64,000 bases of DNA from Clostridiales bacterium (GCA_027318915.1 DAHVOH010000001.1:1-64000), one strand, 5' to 3'; shown: positions 1-9,056, numbered from the stretch's first letter. Numbers and translations are program-made. The notes: generated by a model from the letters alone, not told the origin.

Positions 1-105
1 GATGAAGACATGATGAAAGTGCGCAATCTGGGCAAGAAGTCCCTGGAAGAAGTCAAGGAGAAGCTGGCTGCGCTGGGGCTGTCGCTCCGGCCGTCAGAGG
101 AGTAG
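1..105 (+). CDS. rpoA: RNA polymerase alpha subunit, C-terminal end (partial)
   Basis: Only the last 34 codons are in the window, open at the left edge and ending with TAG. The visible peptide contains [18 protein letters not shown], the final helix-hairpin-helix part of the alpha C-terminal domain, which contacts UP-element DNA and activators. rplQ follows 13 bp downstream, the usual bacterial order. The identification rests on this short conserved tail plus its neighbour. Confidence 0.93.
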   Translation, partial: DEDMMKVRNLGKKSLEEVKEKLAALGLSLRPSEE

Positions 106-118
106 AGAGGGATAGCGC

Positions 119-460
119 GTGGGTAAGTTTCGGAAACTGGGCCGTCCGGCCGATCAGCGACGGGCGCTGTTGCGCAACTTGGTGACTTCGCTGCTGTTGC
201 ATGAACGTGTAACCACCACGGTGACCCGGGCCAAGGAGGCGCGGGTGTTCGCCGAGCGCATGATCACCCTGGGCAAGCGCGGCGATTTGGCCGCCCGCCG
301 ACGGGCGGCCGCGTATCTCTTGGACGACGAGGTGCTGAAGAAGTTGTTCACGACGCTCGGTCCTCGGTACGCGGATCGGGCGGGGGGTTATACCCGCATC
401 ATGCGTACCGGCCCGCGCCAAGGTGATGCGGCGCCGATGGCGATTTTGGAATTGGTGTGA
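119..460 (+). CDS. rplQ: 50S ribosomal protein L17
   Basis: This 113-residue protein has the bacterial L17 N-terminus ([20 protein letters not shown]) and the conserved [20 protein letters not shown] stretch. It is a large-subunit protein near the exit tunnel. The start is a GTG, with AGAGAGGGA a few bases upstream. Length is normal for the family. It lies directly after rpoA, as in most bacteria, and a strong hairpin at 515-553 probably ends this ribosomal transcript. Confidence 0.97.
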   Translation: MGKFRKLGRPADQRRALLRNLVTSLLLHERVTTTVTRAKEARVFAERMITLGKRGDLAARRRAAAYLLDDEVLKKLFTTLGPRYADRAGGYTRIMRTGPRQGDAAPMAILELV

Positions 461-514
461 GGCGTCGCACCGCCCCTGAGCCCTGGATGGAAACGGGGGC
501 GTCGGACCCGCCTC

Positions 515-553
515 CACTCGCCCGTTTCACCGGCCGGTGAAAGCGGGCGAGTG
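515..553 (+). terminator. Strong hairpin ending the rpoA-rplQ transcript
   Basis: The arms CACTCGCCCG (515-524) and CGGGCGAGTG (544-553) pair perfectly. They continue inward as TTTCACC/GGTGAAA around a GGCC loop, with one bulged G. The following bases are CTTTGCC, so the T-run is short. The site lies between rplQ and truA, so it is a terminator or a partial attenuator before truA. Confidence 0.65.
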
Positions 554-576
554 CTTTGCCACGGGGAGGACGGGGG

Positions 577-1314
577 GTGAGCATGGCCTACCGGCTGGTG
601 CTGGCGTATGACGGCACGGGCTTTCAAGGCTTCCAGCGCCAAGCGACCGGACGCACGGTGCAGGGCGAACTGGAGTCCGCCCTGACCCGCATCACCCGCA
701 TGGAAGCGCCGGTGGTGGCGGCCAGCCGCACCGACAGCGGCGTGCACGCCGCCGGTCAGGTGGCGGTCTGGACCCCCGGTGGCTGCCGCATTCCGCCCGA
801 TCGTCTGGTCACCGCCCTGAATGCCCAACTGCTGCCGGAGATTGTGGTGCGCGGGTGCGAGGCCGTGCCCGATGGCGTCGACCCGCGCCGGGCCGCACGG
901 GCCAAGACATACAGCTATCGGCTATGGACCGGGGGACCGCCGGATCCGTTCACGGCCCGCTTTGTGTGGTGGATGGACGGGCCCTTGTCGCTCACCGCGC
1001 TGAACCGGCTGGCGCGGTGCTTCCTGGGCACCCACGACTTTTGGGCATTTCGCGGCGAGGGATCGAGCGCCCGAACCACCGAGCGCGTCATTTATGCCGC
1101 CGGCTGGGCCGTTGAGCGGGAGACCTGGATCTTTCGCGTCACCGGCAACGGCTTTCTCTATCACATGGTTCGGATGATGGTGGGGGCGATGGTGGAGGAA
1201 GTCGCCCGGGGACGCACCGGTCTTATCGCGCGGAGCTTGGCGGAGCCGCGGCGGGGCAAGGCGGCCCCTCCGGCACCGGCGCATGGGCTATGCTTGGATC
1301 GGGTGGAATTTTAG
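577..1314 (+). CDS. truA: tRNA pseudouridine(38-40) synthase TruA
   Basis: TruA makes pseudouridine at positions 38-40 of the tRNA anticodon arm. The N-terminus reads YRLVLAYDGTGFQGFQRQ, and the motif ASRTDSGVHA holds the catalytic Asp. A C-terminal FLYHMVRMMVGAMVEEVARG stretch is also typical. The protein is about 245 residues, normal for TruA. I chose the GTG at 577, six bases after GGAGGA; the ATG at 583 is an alternative. In many Firmicutes truA is followed by rplM-rpsI, but here those genes are 21 kb away. Confidence 0.95.
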   Translation: MSMAYRLVLAYDGTGFQGFQRQATGRTVQGELESALTRITRMEAPVVAASRTDSGVHAAGQVAVWTPGGCRIPPDRLVTALNAQLLPEIVVRGCEAVPDGVDPRRAARAKTYSYRLWTGGPPDPFTARFVWWMDGPLSLTALNRLARCFLGTHDFWAFRGEGSSARTTERVIYAAGWAVERETWIFRVTGNGFLYHMVRMMVGAMVEEVARGRTGLIARSLAEPRRGKAAPPAPAHGLCLDRVEF

Positions 1315-1327
1315 CCGGGCCACGCAA

Positions 1328-1370
1328 CGCCGGGCACTGGGGCCGCCAGGGATCGACGGCGTGCCCGGCG
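1328..1370 (+). repeat. 10-bp inverted repeat between truA and proline dehydrogenase
   Basis: CGCCGGGCAC (1328-1337) pairs perfectly with GTGCCCGGCG (1361-1370) around a 23-base loop. The loop itself contains a small GCCG/CGGC pairing. No T-run follows, so this is an RNA structure, or a weak or Rho-assisted terminator. Confidence 0.4.
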
Positions 1371-1415
1371 AAGGCAGACACCAGGACCAGTGGAGGCACG
1401 GCGAGGGGCGTTGTC

Positions 1416-2327
1416 ATGTTTCGGCAAGTGATCCTGACCGTGGCGGGGAATCCGGTCGTGTCCAAGACCGTGAAGCGCTATGGATTGCAGTTGGGCGCCC
1501 GCCGGTTTGTGGCGGGTGAGACGTTGGACGACGCGGTGGCAGCCACGCGCGCCCTGAACCGCGAAGGCATCATGGCCACTTTGGATCACCTGGGCGAGAG
1601 TGTCCGCGACGCGGCGCAGGCGGGAGAAGCCGCACGGGCGTACGGAGAACTGCTGGACCGGATCGAGCGGGAGCGGTTAAACGCCAACGTCTCGCTCAAA
1701 TTGACGATGATGGGGCTGGACGTGGACCCGGCCTTGGGCTGGGAGCACGTGCGGGCGGTGGTCGAGCGGGCCGCCGGGATGGACAACTTCGTTCGGATCG
1801 ACATGGAGGACTCGCAGCACACCGGCGTGACGCTGGAGTGGTTCGACAAGCTGTGGACGGCCTATCCCGGCCATGTGGGCACCGTGCTGCAGGCTTACCT
1901 GTATCGCTCGCTGGATGACCTGGAACGCTTGTCGAACGAGCCGCGGAATTTCCGCATCGTCAAGGGCGCGTATCAGGAGCGCCGTGAGGTGGCGTACCCC
2001 GTGAAGGCCGACGTTGACGACAACTATGTCCGCCTGGTGGAAACCGCACTGGACCGAGGCCATTACACCGCCGTGGCCACGCACGACGAGGCCGTCATCG
2101 GCCGGGTGCTGCGGCATGTCGCCGCCCGGCACGTGGACCGCGAGCGCTTTGAGTTTCAAATGCTGTATGGGATCAACCTGGCGGCGTTGCGCGAACTGGC
2201 GCGGGAGGGGTATCGCACCCGGGTGTACATACCGTTTGGGACCGACTGGTACGCGTATTTCACGCGACGGTTGGCCGAACGGCCCGCCAACCTGCTGTTC
2301 TTCGGGCGAGCGCTGTGGTCGCGCTAG
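1416..2327 (+). CDS. Proline dehydrogenase (monofunctional, FAD-dependent)
   Basis: The 303-residue protein matches the stand-alone proline dehydrogenases of Firmicutes, which oxidise proline to pyrroline-5-carboxylate. Visible family motifs are NVSLKLTMMGLD, VRIDMEDS, FRIVKGAYQE, and the C-terminal FGTDWYAYFTRRLAERP. The paired arginines there bind the proline carboxylate. The chosen ATG at 1416 is preceded by GCGAGGGG and matches the family N-terminus; an upstream in-frame extension to 1290 overlaps truA and looks non-coding. No P5C dehydrogenase gene is adjacent. A perfect hairpin follows at 2335-2369. Confidence 0.9.
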   Translation: MFRQVILTVAGNPVVSKTVKRYGLQLGARRFVAGETLDDAVAATRALNREGIMATLDHLGESVRDAAQAGEAARAYGELLDRIERERLNANVSLKLTMMGLDVDPALGWEHVRAVVERAAGMDNFVRIDMEDSQHTGVTLEWFDKLWTAYPGHVGTVLQAYLYRSLDDLERLSNEPRNFRIVKGAYQERREVAYPVKADVDDNYVRLVETALDRGHYTAVATHDEAVIGRVLRHVAARHVDRERFEFQMLYGINLAALRELAREGYRTRVYIPFGTDWYAYFTRRLAERPANLLFFGRALWSR

Positions 2328-2334
2328 CCCGTGG

Positions 2335-2369
2335 CCTGCTTGTGCGGTCAAACGGGCCGCACAAGCAGG
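2335..2369. terminator. Perfect 13-bp hairpin shared by two convergent genes
   Basis: CCTGCTTGTGCGG (2335-2347) and CCGCACAAGCAGG (2357-2369) are exact complements with a 9-base loop. The hairpin lies after proline dehydrogenase on the plus strand. The stop codon of the small minus-strand zinc-ribbon gene sits in its loop. It can serve as a bidirectional terminator. T-runs on both sides are weak. Confidence 0.65.
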
Positions 2370-2512
2370 TTGTACCCTACGAAACGGACCGACTCCAACC
2401 GGCTCGCGCACGACGGGCAAAGGGCCGCCCGACCGGGCTCAGAGGCGCGACGGAACGGAGACCAGCTCCAGCTCACCGTGCGGTGGCAGTTGCTGCACTC
2501 ACGCATAGACAT
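2348..2512 (-). CDS. Small zinc-ribbon-like protein (54 aa)
   Basis: A short minus-strand gene whose product has two Cys pairs, ECSNCH near residue 6 and CPSCAS near residue 33, spaced as in a zinc ribbon. The rest is basic and has no other recognisable domain. The evidence that it is real is the near-perfect ribosome site AAAGGAGGTGG six bases before the ATG at 2512. A likely promoter lies at 2563-2592. It overlaps nothing else on either strand except the terminator loop. Function is unknown; the fold suggests nucleic-acid or protein binding. Confidence 0.65.
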   Translation of the reverse strand: MSMRECSNCHRTVSWSWSPFRRASEPGRAALCPSCASRLESVRFVGYNLLVRPV

Positions 2513-2562
2513 ATTGTTCCACCTCCTTTCGTTGGCGACTTTGTGATGTAGTTCACGTTTAC

Positions 2563-2592
2563 ATTGTATCCCGGATCCCGGCAAAGTGCACA
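2563..2592 (-). promoter_or_regulatory. Promoter for the zinc-ribbon gene
   Basis: On the minus strand TGTGCA (-35) and TACAAT (-10) are separated by 18 bases, and the start codon follows about 50 bases later. Each hexamer matches the sigma-70/sigma-A consensus at four or five positions. Confidence 0.45.
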
Positions 2593-2634
2593 ACAATTCC
2601 CGTTAAGTTGTCGTTAAATTTTGGGAGGGTGACC

Positions 2635-4680
2635 ATGCCTGGGTTAAATCCCCGCCGGGAGCCGGTGGTGGAGGTTCTGCACGGCGAGCCGATCGCCGAC
2701 CCCTATCGATGGTTGGAGGACGGTGGCCGTGCCGAGACGCGTGCCTTTGAAGCGGCGTGCAATGAGGAGACGCGGGCTTGGCTGGACGGACCCGAGCGTG
2801 ACGCGTGGCGGAGCCGGTGGCTTCGCTGGGCGGCGTGGCCGACGTTTACCGCACCGCGTCTGGTGGGTCCGTATCTCTACTATCTGGAGCAGCCGGCCGA
2901 CCGCGCTCAGCCTCTGCTGCGGCGTGAGCCGGCCGCCGGGGGGGCGGCGGTGACGATTGTGGATCCGCTCGACGAGGGAGCGGACGGGCTGTCGTCCCTG
3001 GACTGGTGGGTGCCGAGTCCGTCGGGCCGCTACCTGGCCTACGGGGTGTCGCGGCACGGCGACGAGTGGAGCACGCTTTCGGTGAAGGATCTCCACTCCG
3101 GCCGGCGACTGCCCGATCAGGTGGCGCGGAGCCGAATGAGTTCCGTGGCCTGGGAGCGGGACGAGGCCGGCTTTTTCTATACGCGCCACCCGTGGCCGGG
3201 GGAGGCGCATGCCGATGATCCGACCTATCACCAGCACGTGTTTCACCATCGGCTGGGTCAAGACGCTGGCCAAGACCCCGACGTGATGGGGGAAGGTCGG
3301 GACCGGCGTGACCACTTTCAACCGCAGGTCAGTCCCGACGGCCGGTGGCTGGTGGTGACGGTGCATCAAGGCTGGACGCGCACCGAAGTCTATGTGGCGC
3401 CGGTGACCGCGCCGACGGCGCGCGTGCTCTGGGCGGGCGGCGTCGATGCCGCCTTCCATCCGCTGATCACCGCGGCCGGCCTCTATCTGCACACGAATTT
3501 CGGGGCGTCGCAATGGCGGGTGCTGTTTCACGCCTGGCCCACGTCCCCGGCCGCGCTCGCGCCCCTTTTTCCGGCTGATTGGCAGGAGGTTCTGGCAGAG
3601 GATCCGAGCCGCATCCTGCTGGACGTGGCCGTCGCGAAAGAGGGGCTGGTCACTCACTACCTGGAAGACGCGGCATCCGCGCTTGAGTGGTGGGTGGATG
3701 GGGTGCGCCGCCGCGTGACATTGCCCGGGATCGGCACCATCACGCATGTGACCGCCCAAGACGGCCGCTCAGGGGCCGTTTTCGCCTTCGAGTCGTTCTC
3801 GGACCCGCCCGGCCTCTGGGGCGTGGCGGCGGGCGAAGCTCCCCGTCGGCTCCATGGTGTCGAGGAGGGTGTCGGCCCGGACATGGAGGCGCGCCGCGAA
3901 TGGTACCGGTCCACGGACGGGACGCGTATTCCGGTCTTTGTACTCACGGCGCGGGGGGCATCTCCGGGCACTCCCCGGCCGACCATCCTAACCGGGTACG
4001 GAGGCTTCGCGCTTCCGTCCACGCCCACATTCCGTCGGGATGCGGCGGCGTGGGTCGCCGAGGGCGGCGTGTGGGCCCTGGCGGTGCTCCGCGGCGGCAG
4101 TGAGTATGGCGAGGCGTGGCATCGGGCGGGGATGCGGGAGCATAAGCAGCAGGTGTTTGATGACTGCGCCAGCGCGGCCCGGTTCTTGATCGCATCGGGG
4201 GTTACCACCACGGCTCAGCTGGCCGTGTGGGGACGCAGCAACGGCGGGTTGCTGGCCGGCGCCATGCTGACGCAGCATCCGGAGCTGTTCGGCGCGGTGG
4301 TGATTGGCGTGCCGCTGCTGGACATGCTGCGCTTTCATCGGTTTCTGATTGCCGATCTCTGGACGGGGGAGTACGGGTCTCCGGATGATCCCGAGGCCTT
4401 CGCGTATCTGCGCCGGTATTCGCCCTATCATCAGGTGCAGGACGGCGTGCCCTACCCGCCGGTGCTTCTGTATACGGCCCGGAGCGACAGCCGCGTCGAT
4501 CCGATGCACGCCCGCAAGATGGCGGCGCGACTGAAAGCGGCCAGCGGGTCAGACCAACCGGTGCTGCTGCGGGTGGAAGACGAAGCGGGACATGGCGTGG
4601 GAAAGCCCATGGGCCGGCAGGCCGACGAGGCGGCCGACATCTTGACCTTCGTCGCGCGCGCCTTGAAGTGGCAGCCATGA
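2635..4680 (+). CDS. Prolyl oligopeptidase (S9A family)
   Basis: This is a cytosolic serine peptidase that cleaves short peptides after proline. The 681-residue length is normal. The N-terminus has the signature ADPYRWLED. A beta-propeller spans roughly residues 70-400, followed by an alpha/beta-hydrolase domain with GYGGFALPSTPTF. The full triad is present: Ser in GRSNGGLLAGAM, Asp in ARSDSRVDP, His in DEAGHGVGKP. The ATG at 2635 follows GGGAGGGTG. No signal peptide is visible. With the neighbouring proline dehydrogenase it could form a proline-peptide utilisation module, which is inference. Confidence 0.93.
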   Translation: MPGLNPRREPVVEVLHGEPIADPYRWLEDGGRAETRAFEAACNEETRAWLDGPERDAWRSRWLRWAAWPTFTAPRLVGPYLYYLEQPADRAQPLLRREPAAGGAAVTIVDPLDEGADGLSSLDWWVPSPSGRYLAYGVSRHGDEWSTLSVKDLHSGRRLPDQVARSRMSSVAWERDEAGFFYTRHPWPGEAHADDPTYHQHVFHHRLGQDAGQDPDVMGEGRDRRDHFQPQVSPDGRWLVVTVHQGWTRTEVYVAPVTAPTARVLWAGGVDAAFHPLITAAGLYLHTNFGASQWRVLFHAWPTSPAALAPLFPADWQEVLAEDPSRILLDVAVAKEGLVTHYLEDAASALEWWVDGVRRRVTLPGIGTITHVTAQDGRSGAVFAFESFSDPPGLWGVAAGEAPRRLHGVEEGVGPDMEARREWYRSTDGTRIPVFVLTARGASPGTPRPTILTGYGGFALPSTPTFRRDAAAWVAEGGVWALAVLRGGSEYGEAWHRAGMREHKQQVFDDCASAARFLIASGVTTTAQLAVWGRSNGGLLAGAMLTQHPELFGAVVIGVPLLDMLRFHRFLIADLWTGEYGSPDDPEAFAYLRRYSPYHQVQDGVPYPPVLLYTARSDSRVDPMHARKMAARLKAASGSDQPVLLRVEDEAGHGVGKPMGRQADEAADILTFVARALKWQP

Positions 4681-4810
4681 TCGGCCGGCGGATTGCCCGC
4701 GGGCGACCCGAAGCCCCGGATCCTTCCGGTCTTGGGGGCCCCGGCTAGCCGGCGACCGCCGTCGGAGAGGAGTTGGGCTCATCATCGGCCACGCCATCCT
4801 GGCCGGAAGC

Positions 4811-6088
4811 TTGTTTGTCGTCGTGATGGGACTGGTGGTGTGGCAGCCGCGGGGCCTCTCCATCGGCTGGCCCACGGCGCTCGGGGCGGGGATGGCCCTG
4901 ATCCTGGGCATCGTGACGTGGGCCGACGTACTCCAGGTGGTGGGGCTGGTCTGGAATGCCACCCTGGCGTTTGTCGGCATCATCTTGAATTCGCTCCTGC
5001 TGGACCAGATGGGCGTGTTTGAATGGGCGGCCCTGCACATGGCTCGGCTCTCGGGCGGGAGCGGGCGGCGTCTCTTCGTCAATGCCGTGGTGCTGGGTGC
5101 GCTGGTGGCGGCGGTGTTTGCGAACGACGGGGCCGCCCTCATCCTCACGCCCATCGTGTATGAGCAGGGCCGCGCGCTGGGCTTTTCACGCCAGGAGTCG
5201 TTGGCCCTGGTGATGGCCGGCGGTTTTATTGCCGACTTCGCGTCGACCCCGCTGGTCGTCTCCAACTTGGTGAACATTCTCACAGCAGACTTCTTTCATG
5301 TGGGCTTTTCGGCCTATGCATTGCGCATGCTGCCGGTTGACGCGGTCACGGTGGTCGCCACGCTGGGCCTCTTGTACCTGGTCTATTGGCGCGACATCCC
5401 CCATCGCGTGGCGGTGGAGACCCTGCCGAACCCGGCGACAGCGGTTTTGGATCCGATCCGGCTTCGCTGGGCGTGGGGTATTCTCGCCCTCATGCTGGTC
5501 GGATTCGTCCTAAGTGGGCCGTTGCACCTGCCGCTCTCCCTGGTGGTGGCAGTGGCCACGCTCTTGTTTGTGATGCTGGCCGCGCGGAGCCGGACCATGA
5601 GTGTGGGAAAGGCGTTCCGAGAGGCTCCGTGGCCGATCGTCATTTTCTCCGTGGGAATGTATGTGGTGGTGTTTGGACTCCGAAACGCGGGGCTTTTGGG
5701 CTGGGTGACGGCAGCCCTTCAGCAGGGGGCGCACGCCGGTCCTTTGCCCGGCATTTTGGTGGCCGGAGGACTGGCGGCCGGACTGTCGGCGGTGATGAAC
5801 AATTTGCCGGCGGTCGTTGTGGTCAACCTGGGCATTCACGGCGCGCAGCACGTCGAGGGTCTGAAGACGCTCCTCGCCTATGCCAACGTCATCGGATCCG
5901 ACCTCGGCCCCAAGTTGACGCCGGTCGGGTCGCTGGCCACGTTGTTGTGGCTGCATGTGCTGAGACGCCGGGGTCTCACGATTTCTTGGCGGTACTATAT
6001 GAAAGTGGGCATCGTGCTGACCCTGCCCATCCTGGCCGTCACCCTGCTCGGCCTGTACGCGGGGACCCTGGCGGGTCATTGGGGCTAA
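4811..6088 (+). CDS. arsB: ArsB/NhaD-type anion permease (arsenite-efflux-like)
   Basis: An integral membrane protein with about 11 hydrophobic segments. It shows ArsB hallmarks: VVWQPRGLSIGW near the N-terminus, FANDGAALILTPIVYE, LSAVMNNLPAVVVV and the C-terminal GSDLGPKLTPVGSLATLLW. ArsB exports arsenite using the proton gradient. The conventional start is the TTG at 4811, but it lacks a ribosome site and truncates the first membrane helix. The strong site GGAGAGGAG at 4764-4772 instead points to an ATC at 4781, giving a normal N-terminus. No arsR or arsA lies beside it, so substrate is inferred from family only. Confidence 0.85.
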   Translation: MFVVVMGLVVWQPRGLSIGWPTALGAGMALILGIVTWADVLQVVGLVWNATLAFVGIILNSLLLDQMGVFEWAALHMARLSGGSGRRLFVNAVVLGALVAAVFANDGAALILTPIVYEQGRALGFSRQESLALVMAGGFIADFASTPLVVSNLVNILTADFFHVGFSAYALRMLPVDAVTVVATLGLLYLVYWRDIPHRVAVETLPNPATAVLDPIRLRWAWGILALMLVGFVLSGPLHLPLSLVVAVATLLFVMLAARSRTMSVGKAFREAPWPIVIFSVGMYVVVFGLRNAGLLGWVTAALQQGAHAGPLPGILVAGGLAAGLSAVMNNLPAVVVVNLGIHGAQHVEGLKTLLAYANVIGSDLGPKLTPVGSLATLLWLHVLRRRGLTISWRYYMKVGIVLTLPILAVTLLGLYAGTLAGHWG

Positions 6089-6472
6089 CGCGCCCCAGGC
6101 GGCGCCCGGGGATGCGTCCACAGGCATACGGGCGGAAGGGAGGCCGCGGTGACCGGTCGAAAGGACCCGGGCGATCCCGCTCGGGGACGAGCGGCCCTCC
6201 ACCGGCGCGTGCGGATGCGCGGTCGCGGGGCCGTCCGCGCCGCCGCGATCCCAAGATCGCATACCGTCGCCGGACGTCAGTCCCGTCGCCGACCCGGTGG
6301 TCTTCCGTATGGTGCCGGTCCCCCGTCTGCGCGCCTCAAAACGCCGACGCAGGGGGCCGGGGCACGCCCGGGGCTCGGGTGATCCGCGCCATGACGCCGG
6401 TGGTACGACCCTCGTGGGCAGATCGAGCGGGGCCGCCTGGGCGGGATGGGTCGCCGGTCTCTGTCCGGGCCG
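6089..6472. other. Intergenic region between convergent genes
   Basis: About 380 bases with no recognisable gene. A 77-codon plus-strand frame at 6149-6382 has a fair ribosome site (GGAAGGGAGG before GTG). However, its product is a low-complexity Arg/Gly/Pro-rich sequence typical of GC-rich noncoding DNA, so I do not call it. An imperfect hairpin around 6314-6358, with arms CCGGTCCCC and GGGGGCCGG, may terminate one or both flanking transcripts. Confidence 0.4.
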
Positions 6473-7228
6473 TCACACCATCGTCAACCCGCCCGAGACG
6501 GAGAGGACCTGGCCGGTGATGTGCCGCGCTTGGGGACCGGCTAAAAACACGATGGCGTGGGCCACGTCCTCCGGTTCTGCCACTTGTCGGAGCGGAATGC
6601 GCCGAATCATGCTGGCGATGCGGCGTTCCGCGTCCGGACCGGCGCCCAGGTTCTCCTCCAGCACCCGGGTGTTCGTGGGACCGGGCGCGACGGCATTCAC
6701 ACGGATGCGTCGGGAGGCCATCTCCTGCGCCAGAGACTTGGTCAGGGCAATGACCCCGCCTTTGGCCGCCGCATACACCGCTTCACCCTGCATCCCCACC
6801 CGCCCGGCGTCGGACACCACATTGACAATGCTGCCCCCTTGGCCCCGTTCCGCCATGTGCCGCAGCACGAGACGCGACGACCAGATGACGGCATGCAGGT
6901 TCACGCGTAACACGCGGTCCCAGTATTCGGGCGTCTCCTCCAGGAAGTCTTGGGTCAGGGTCCAGCCGGCGTTGTTGACCAGAACGTCCACACCGCCAAG
7001 CGCCGAGATGGCGGCCGTCATCGTGGCCTCGTTGGCCTCCCGGTCGGCCAGATCGGCCCAGAACGGTTCCGCGCGCGCGCCGAGGCTCGCCGCGGCCGCC
7101 TCGGCGCTGTCCCGGTGCTGGGCCAGCACGGCCACCCGACTGCCCCCGTCCACCAGCTGGCGCGCCGTTGCCAATCCGATGCCGCGACCGGCGCCGGTGA
7201 TGATGGCGTTGAGGGGATGCGCGGTCAA
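6473..7228 (-). CDS. SDR-family oxidoreductase (ipd-like cluster)
   Basis: A classical short-chain dehydrogenase/reductase of 251 residues. It shows the NAD(P)-binding TGAGRGIG motif near residue 11, the NNAG motif, and the catalytic Tyr and Lys in VYAAAKGG. Substrate cannot be read from sequence. The TTG start lies one base past the stop of the CoA-transferase beta gene, so the two are translationally coupled. It is the last gene of a five-gene minus-strand operon. In Mycobacterium tuberculosis two SDRs (Rv3548c, Rv3549c) sit beside echA20-ipdA-ipdB, and this operon also has two SDRs. Confidence 0.85.
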   Translation of the reverse strand: MTAHPLNAIITGAGRGIGLATARQLVDGGSRVAVLAQHRDSAEAAAASLGARAEPFWADLADREANEATMTAAISALGGVDVLVNNAGWTLTQDFLEETPEYWDRVLRVNLHAVIWSSRLVLRHMAERGQGGSIVNVVSDAGRVGMQGEAVYAAAKGGVIALTKSLAQEMASRRIRVNAVAPGPTNTRVLEENLGAGPDAERRIASMIRRIPLRQVAEPEDVAHAIVFLAGPQARHITGQVLSVSGGLTMV

Positions 7229-7229
7229 G

Positions 7230-8081
7230 TCAGCGCACCCGCTCGCGATGCGGCCACACGGCTGCCCGCAGGGCTTGGCGTTCCCGCTCGTAAATGCGGA
7301 CCAGCCGGTCGGCGGCCTCGCGTCCGGACAGAAACTCCAGCTTGCGAACCTCCAGCGGATCGGCGGCGCGGATGATGGTCAGGGCCGCGTCGTCGGGAGG
7401 CACGGTGATGGCGCAATCATCCGGCACCTCGATCGGAAAACCGGTCGCCTCCCTGACGACATCGGGGGTGACGCCCGGATGGAGAGAGAGCGGACGGAGC
7501 GCGTGATCCGGTCCTCCGAAATCAAACACGCCCAGATTGGAGACGAGGCGGGTGGGAGCGCCGCGTTCGCCCAGATATTCGTCGCGCTCGGGTCCGTACC
7601 CCGCCCCGCTCCGGAAGTCGACGCGTTCCACCACCGTGCGGGGGGAATGGTTGGTGACGTAGTACAGCCCGGCGGACAGGTGGCTCGTGTCCTCCGGGAT
7701 GCCTCTGGAGCCCACCATGGCCACGCGCGGATGATCCCACGGTCCGATCACGGTGATGTTGACGTTGCCTTGCCGGTCAATTTGGGCCGGGTTGATCCAG
7801 ATGCGGAATCGATCGAGAAAAATGGCGTCGAAAATGTCCTCCATGGTGAGGGGAATCCCCCGCTGGGCGTCGGTCAGGAACTGCCCCAGGGTCAGGGTCG
7901 GCATGGGAGTCACCTCCATGCCCGACTCGGGCGTGGACAGCACCGCCAAATCCGGTGCGTGCGTGCGCTTGGCCAAGTGAGCCGCCAGGGCGCCGAGCGC
8001 CGTCACGGAGCTCACCATCACCTCTCCTTGCAGTTCTCGCGCCATGGCCGCCACCATCAGCTCATCGACTGTATAGTCCAC
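7230..8081 (-). CDS. CoA-transferase family I beta subunit, IpdB-like
   Basis: This 283-residue protein belongs to the beta subunits of family I CoA-transferases. It most resembles the IpdB branch, whose members pair with IpdA to hydrolyse a ring of steroid breakdown products instead of transferring CoA. Supporting segments are GQFLTDAQRGIPLTMEDIFD, GNVNITVIGPWDHPRVAMVG and NHSPRTVVERVDF. The GTG start has GGAGGGG upstream. It lies 111 bases downstream of the alpha subunit and is coupled to the SDR that follows. A glutaconate- or acyl-CoA transferase role remains possible, since assignment to IpdB rests on remembered family resemblance and gene order. Confidence 0.75.
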   Translation of the reverse strand: MDYTVDELMVAAMARELQGEVMVSSVTALGALAAHLAKRTHAPDLAVLSTPESGMEVTPMPTLTLGQFLTDAQRGIPLTMEDIFDAIFLDRFRIWINPAQIDRQGNVNITVIGPWDHPRVAMVGSRGIPEDTSHLSAGLYYVTNHSPRTVVERVDFRSGAGYGPERDEYLGERGAPTRLVSNLGVFDFGGPDHALRPLSLHPGVTPDVVREATGFPIEVPDDCAITVPPDDAALTIIRAADPLEVRKLEFLSGREAADRLVRIYERERQALRAAVWPHRERVR

Positions 8082-8192
8082 CGGTGCCCCTCCCTCAATG
8101 CTTTCAATGCCTCGGACCGATTCCCGGGCCCCGGCGGACGCCGTGCCATGACCCTCATGTCGACGTTCGCCGCAAGGTCCCGCGAGAGGCGG

Positions 8193-9056
8193 TCAGACCT
8201 CCAGGCGGCCCACCAGCTCTTCCGCTCCGCCCAGCGCTTGGACGTAGTCCGCCGGCCGGTCGGTGACATAGCGGGCACAATAGGCACGCCAGCTCTCCGG
8301 GTCGCGGGCCGCGGCCAGATACTCCTGGGTGTGGCGCAGATCGGCCCGATAATACGGGGCACAGCCCGTGAAATGGGCGCCCCACGCGGCTTCCACCACG
8401 CCGTCCACATGGATGCGGTGGATTTGCACATCGCGCCCGTAGCGCTGCAGCTCCTCCGCGGAGACCACCCGTTCGGCCGAGATGATCGTGTAGCGGGCCG
8501 CCTTCGCGCACAAGACATCCACGTGCCCGTCGCCCAAGATGACGCCGTTGCCGTACGGATCCGCCAAGTTGACATGGATGAGGGCAAAATCAGGATGCAG
8601 GGCGGGGATGGCCATCAGCGGCTGCCCTTCGAAGGGGTCGTGGAACAACTTGAAGGCGGGATTGACCCGGGGCACGTCGGTGGCCAAGCCGACATGGGTG
8701 GGCAGGAACGGCACGTTTTTGACGGTGGCGTCCAATCCCGCCATGACGGTGAACTCGGTCCATTCCTGAAAGTGCAGCGACCCCGACTCCCGTGCCCGCC
8801 GGAAGTGGGGCGCCAGCCCCATGATTTCAAAGCCGACAAATGCATAGACCACTTCGGACACCTTGCCGGTGCCAATGAGGAGGTCGACGTCGGGTCCACC
8901 GACGTCGACCACCAGGCGGAAGTCACCCGCGCCTCGGGCGGCGAGCGCGCGGACCAGGCTCATCGGCTTGCGCGAGAGCGAGGAGCCGCCGATGGCGATG
9001 CAGGATCCTTGGGGAATGGCAGCCACCACTTCATCATGCCGCATCAGCTTGTTCAC
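8193..9056 (-). CDS. CoA-transferase family I alpha subunit, IpdA-like
   Basis: The 287-residue product carries the alpha-subunit features IPQGSCIAIGGSSLSRKPM near the N-terminus, VGFEIMGLAPHFRRARE and HPDFALIHVNLADPYGNGV. In the IpdAB branch the pair acts as a hydrolase opening the last ring in steroid C/D-ring degradation; in classical members it transfers CoA. Start is GTG at 9056, preceded by AAAGGAG. It sits between an SDR and the beta subunit in one minus-strand operon. A dedicated residue-level comparison would be needed to choose between hydrolase and transferase. Confidence 0.75.
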   Translation of the reverse strand: MNKLMRHDEVVAAIPQGSCIAIGGSSLSRKPMSLVRALAARGAGDFRLVVDVGGPDVDLLIGTGKVSEVVYAFVGFEIMGLAPHFRRARESGSLHFQEWTEFTVMAGLDATVKNVPFLPTHVGLATDVPRVNPAFKLFHDPFEGQPLMAIPALHPDFALIHVNLADPYGNGVILGDGHVDVLCAKAARYTIISAERVVSAEELQRYGRDVQIHRIHVDGVVEAAWGAHFTGCAPYYRADLRHTQEYLAAARDPESWRAYCARYVTDRPADYVQALGGAEELVGRLEV

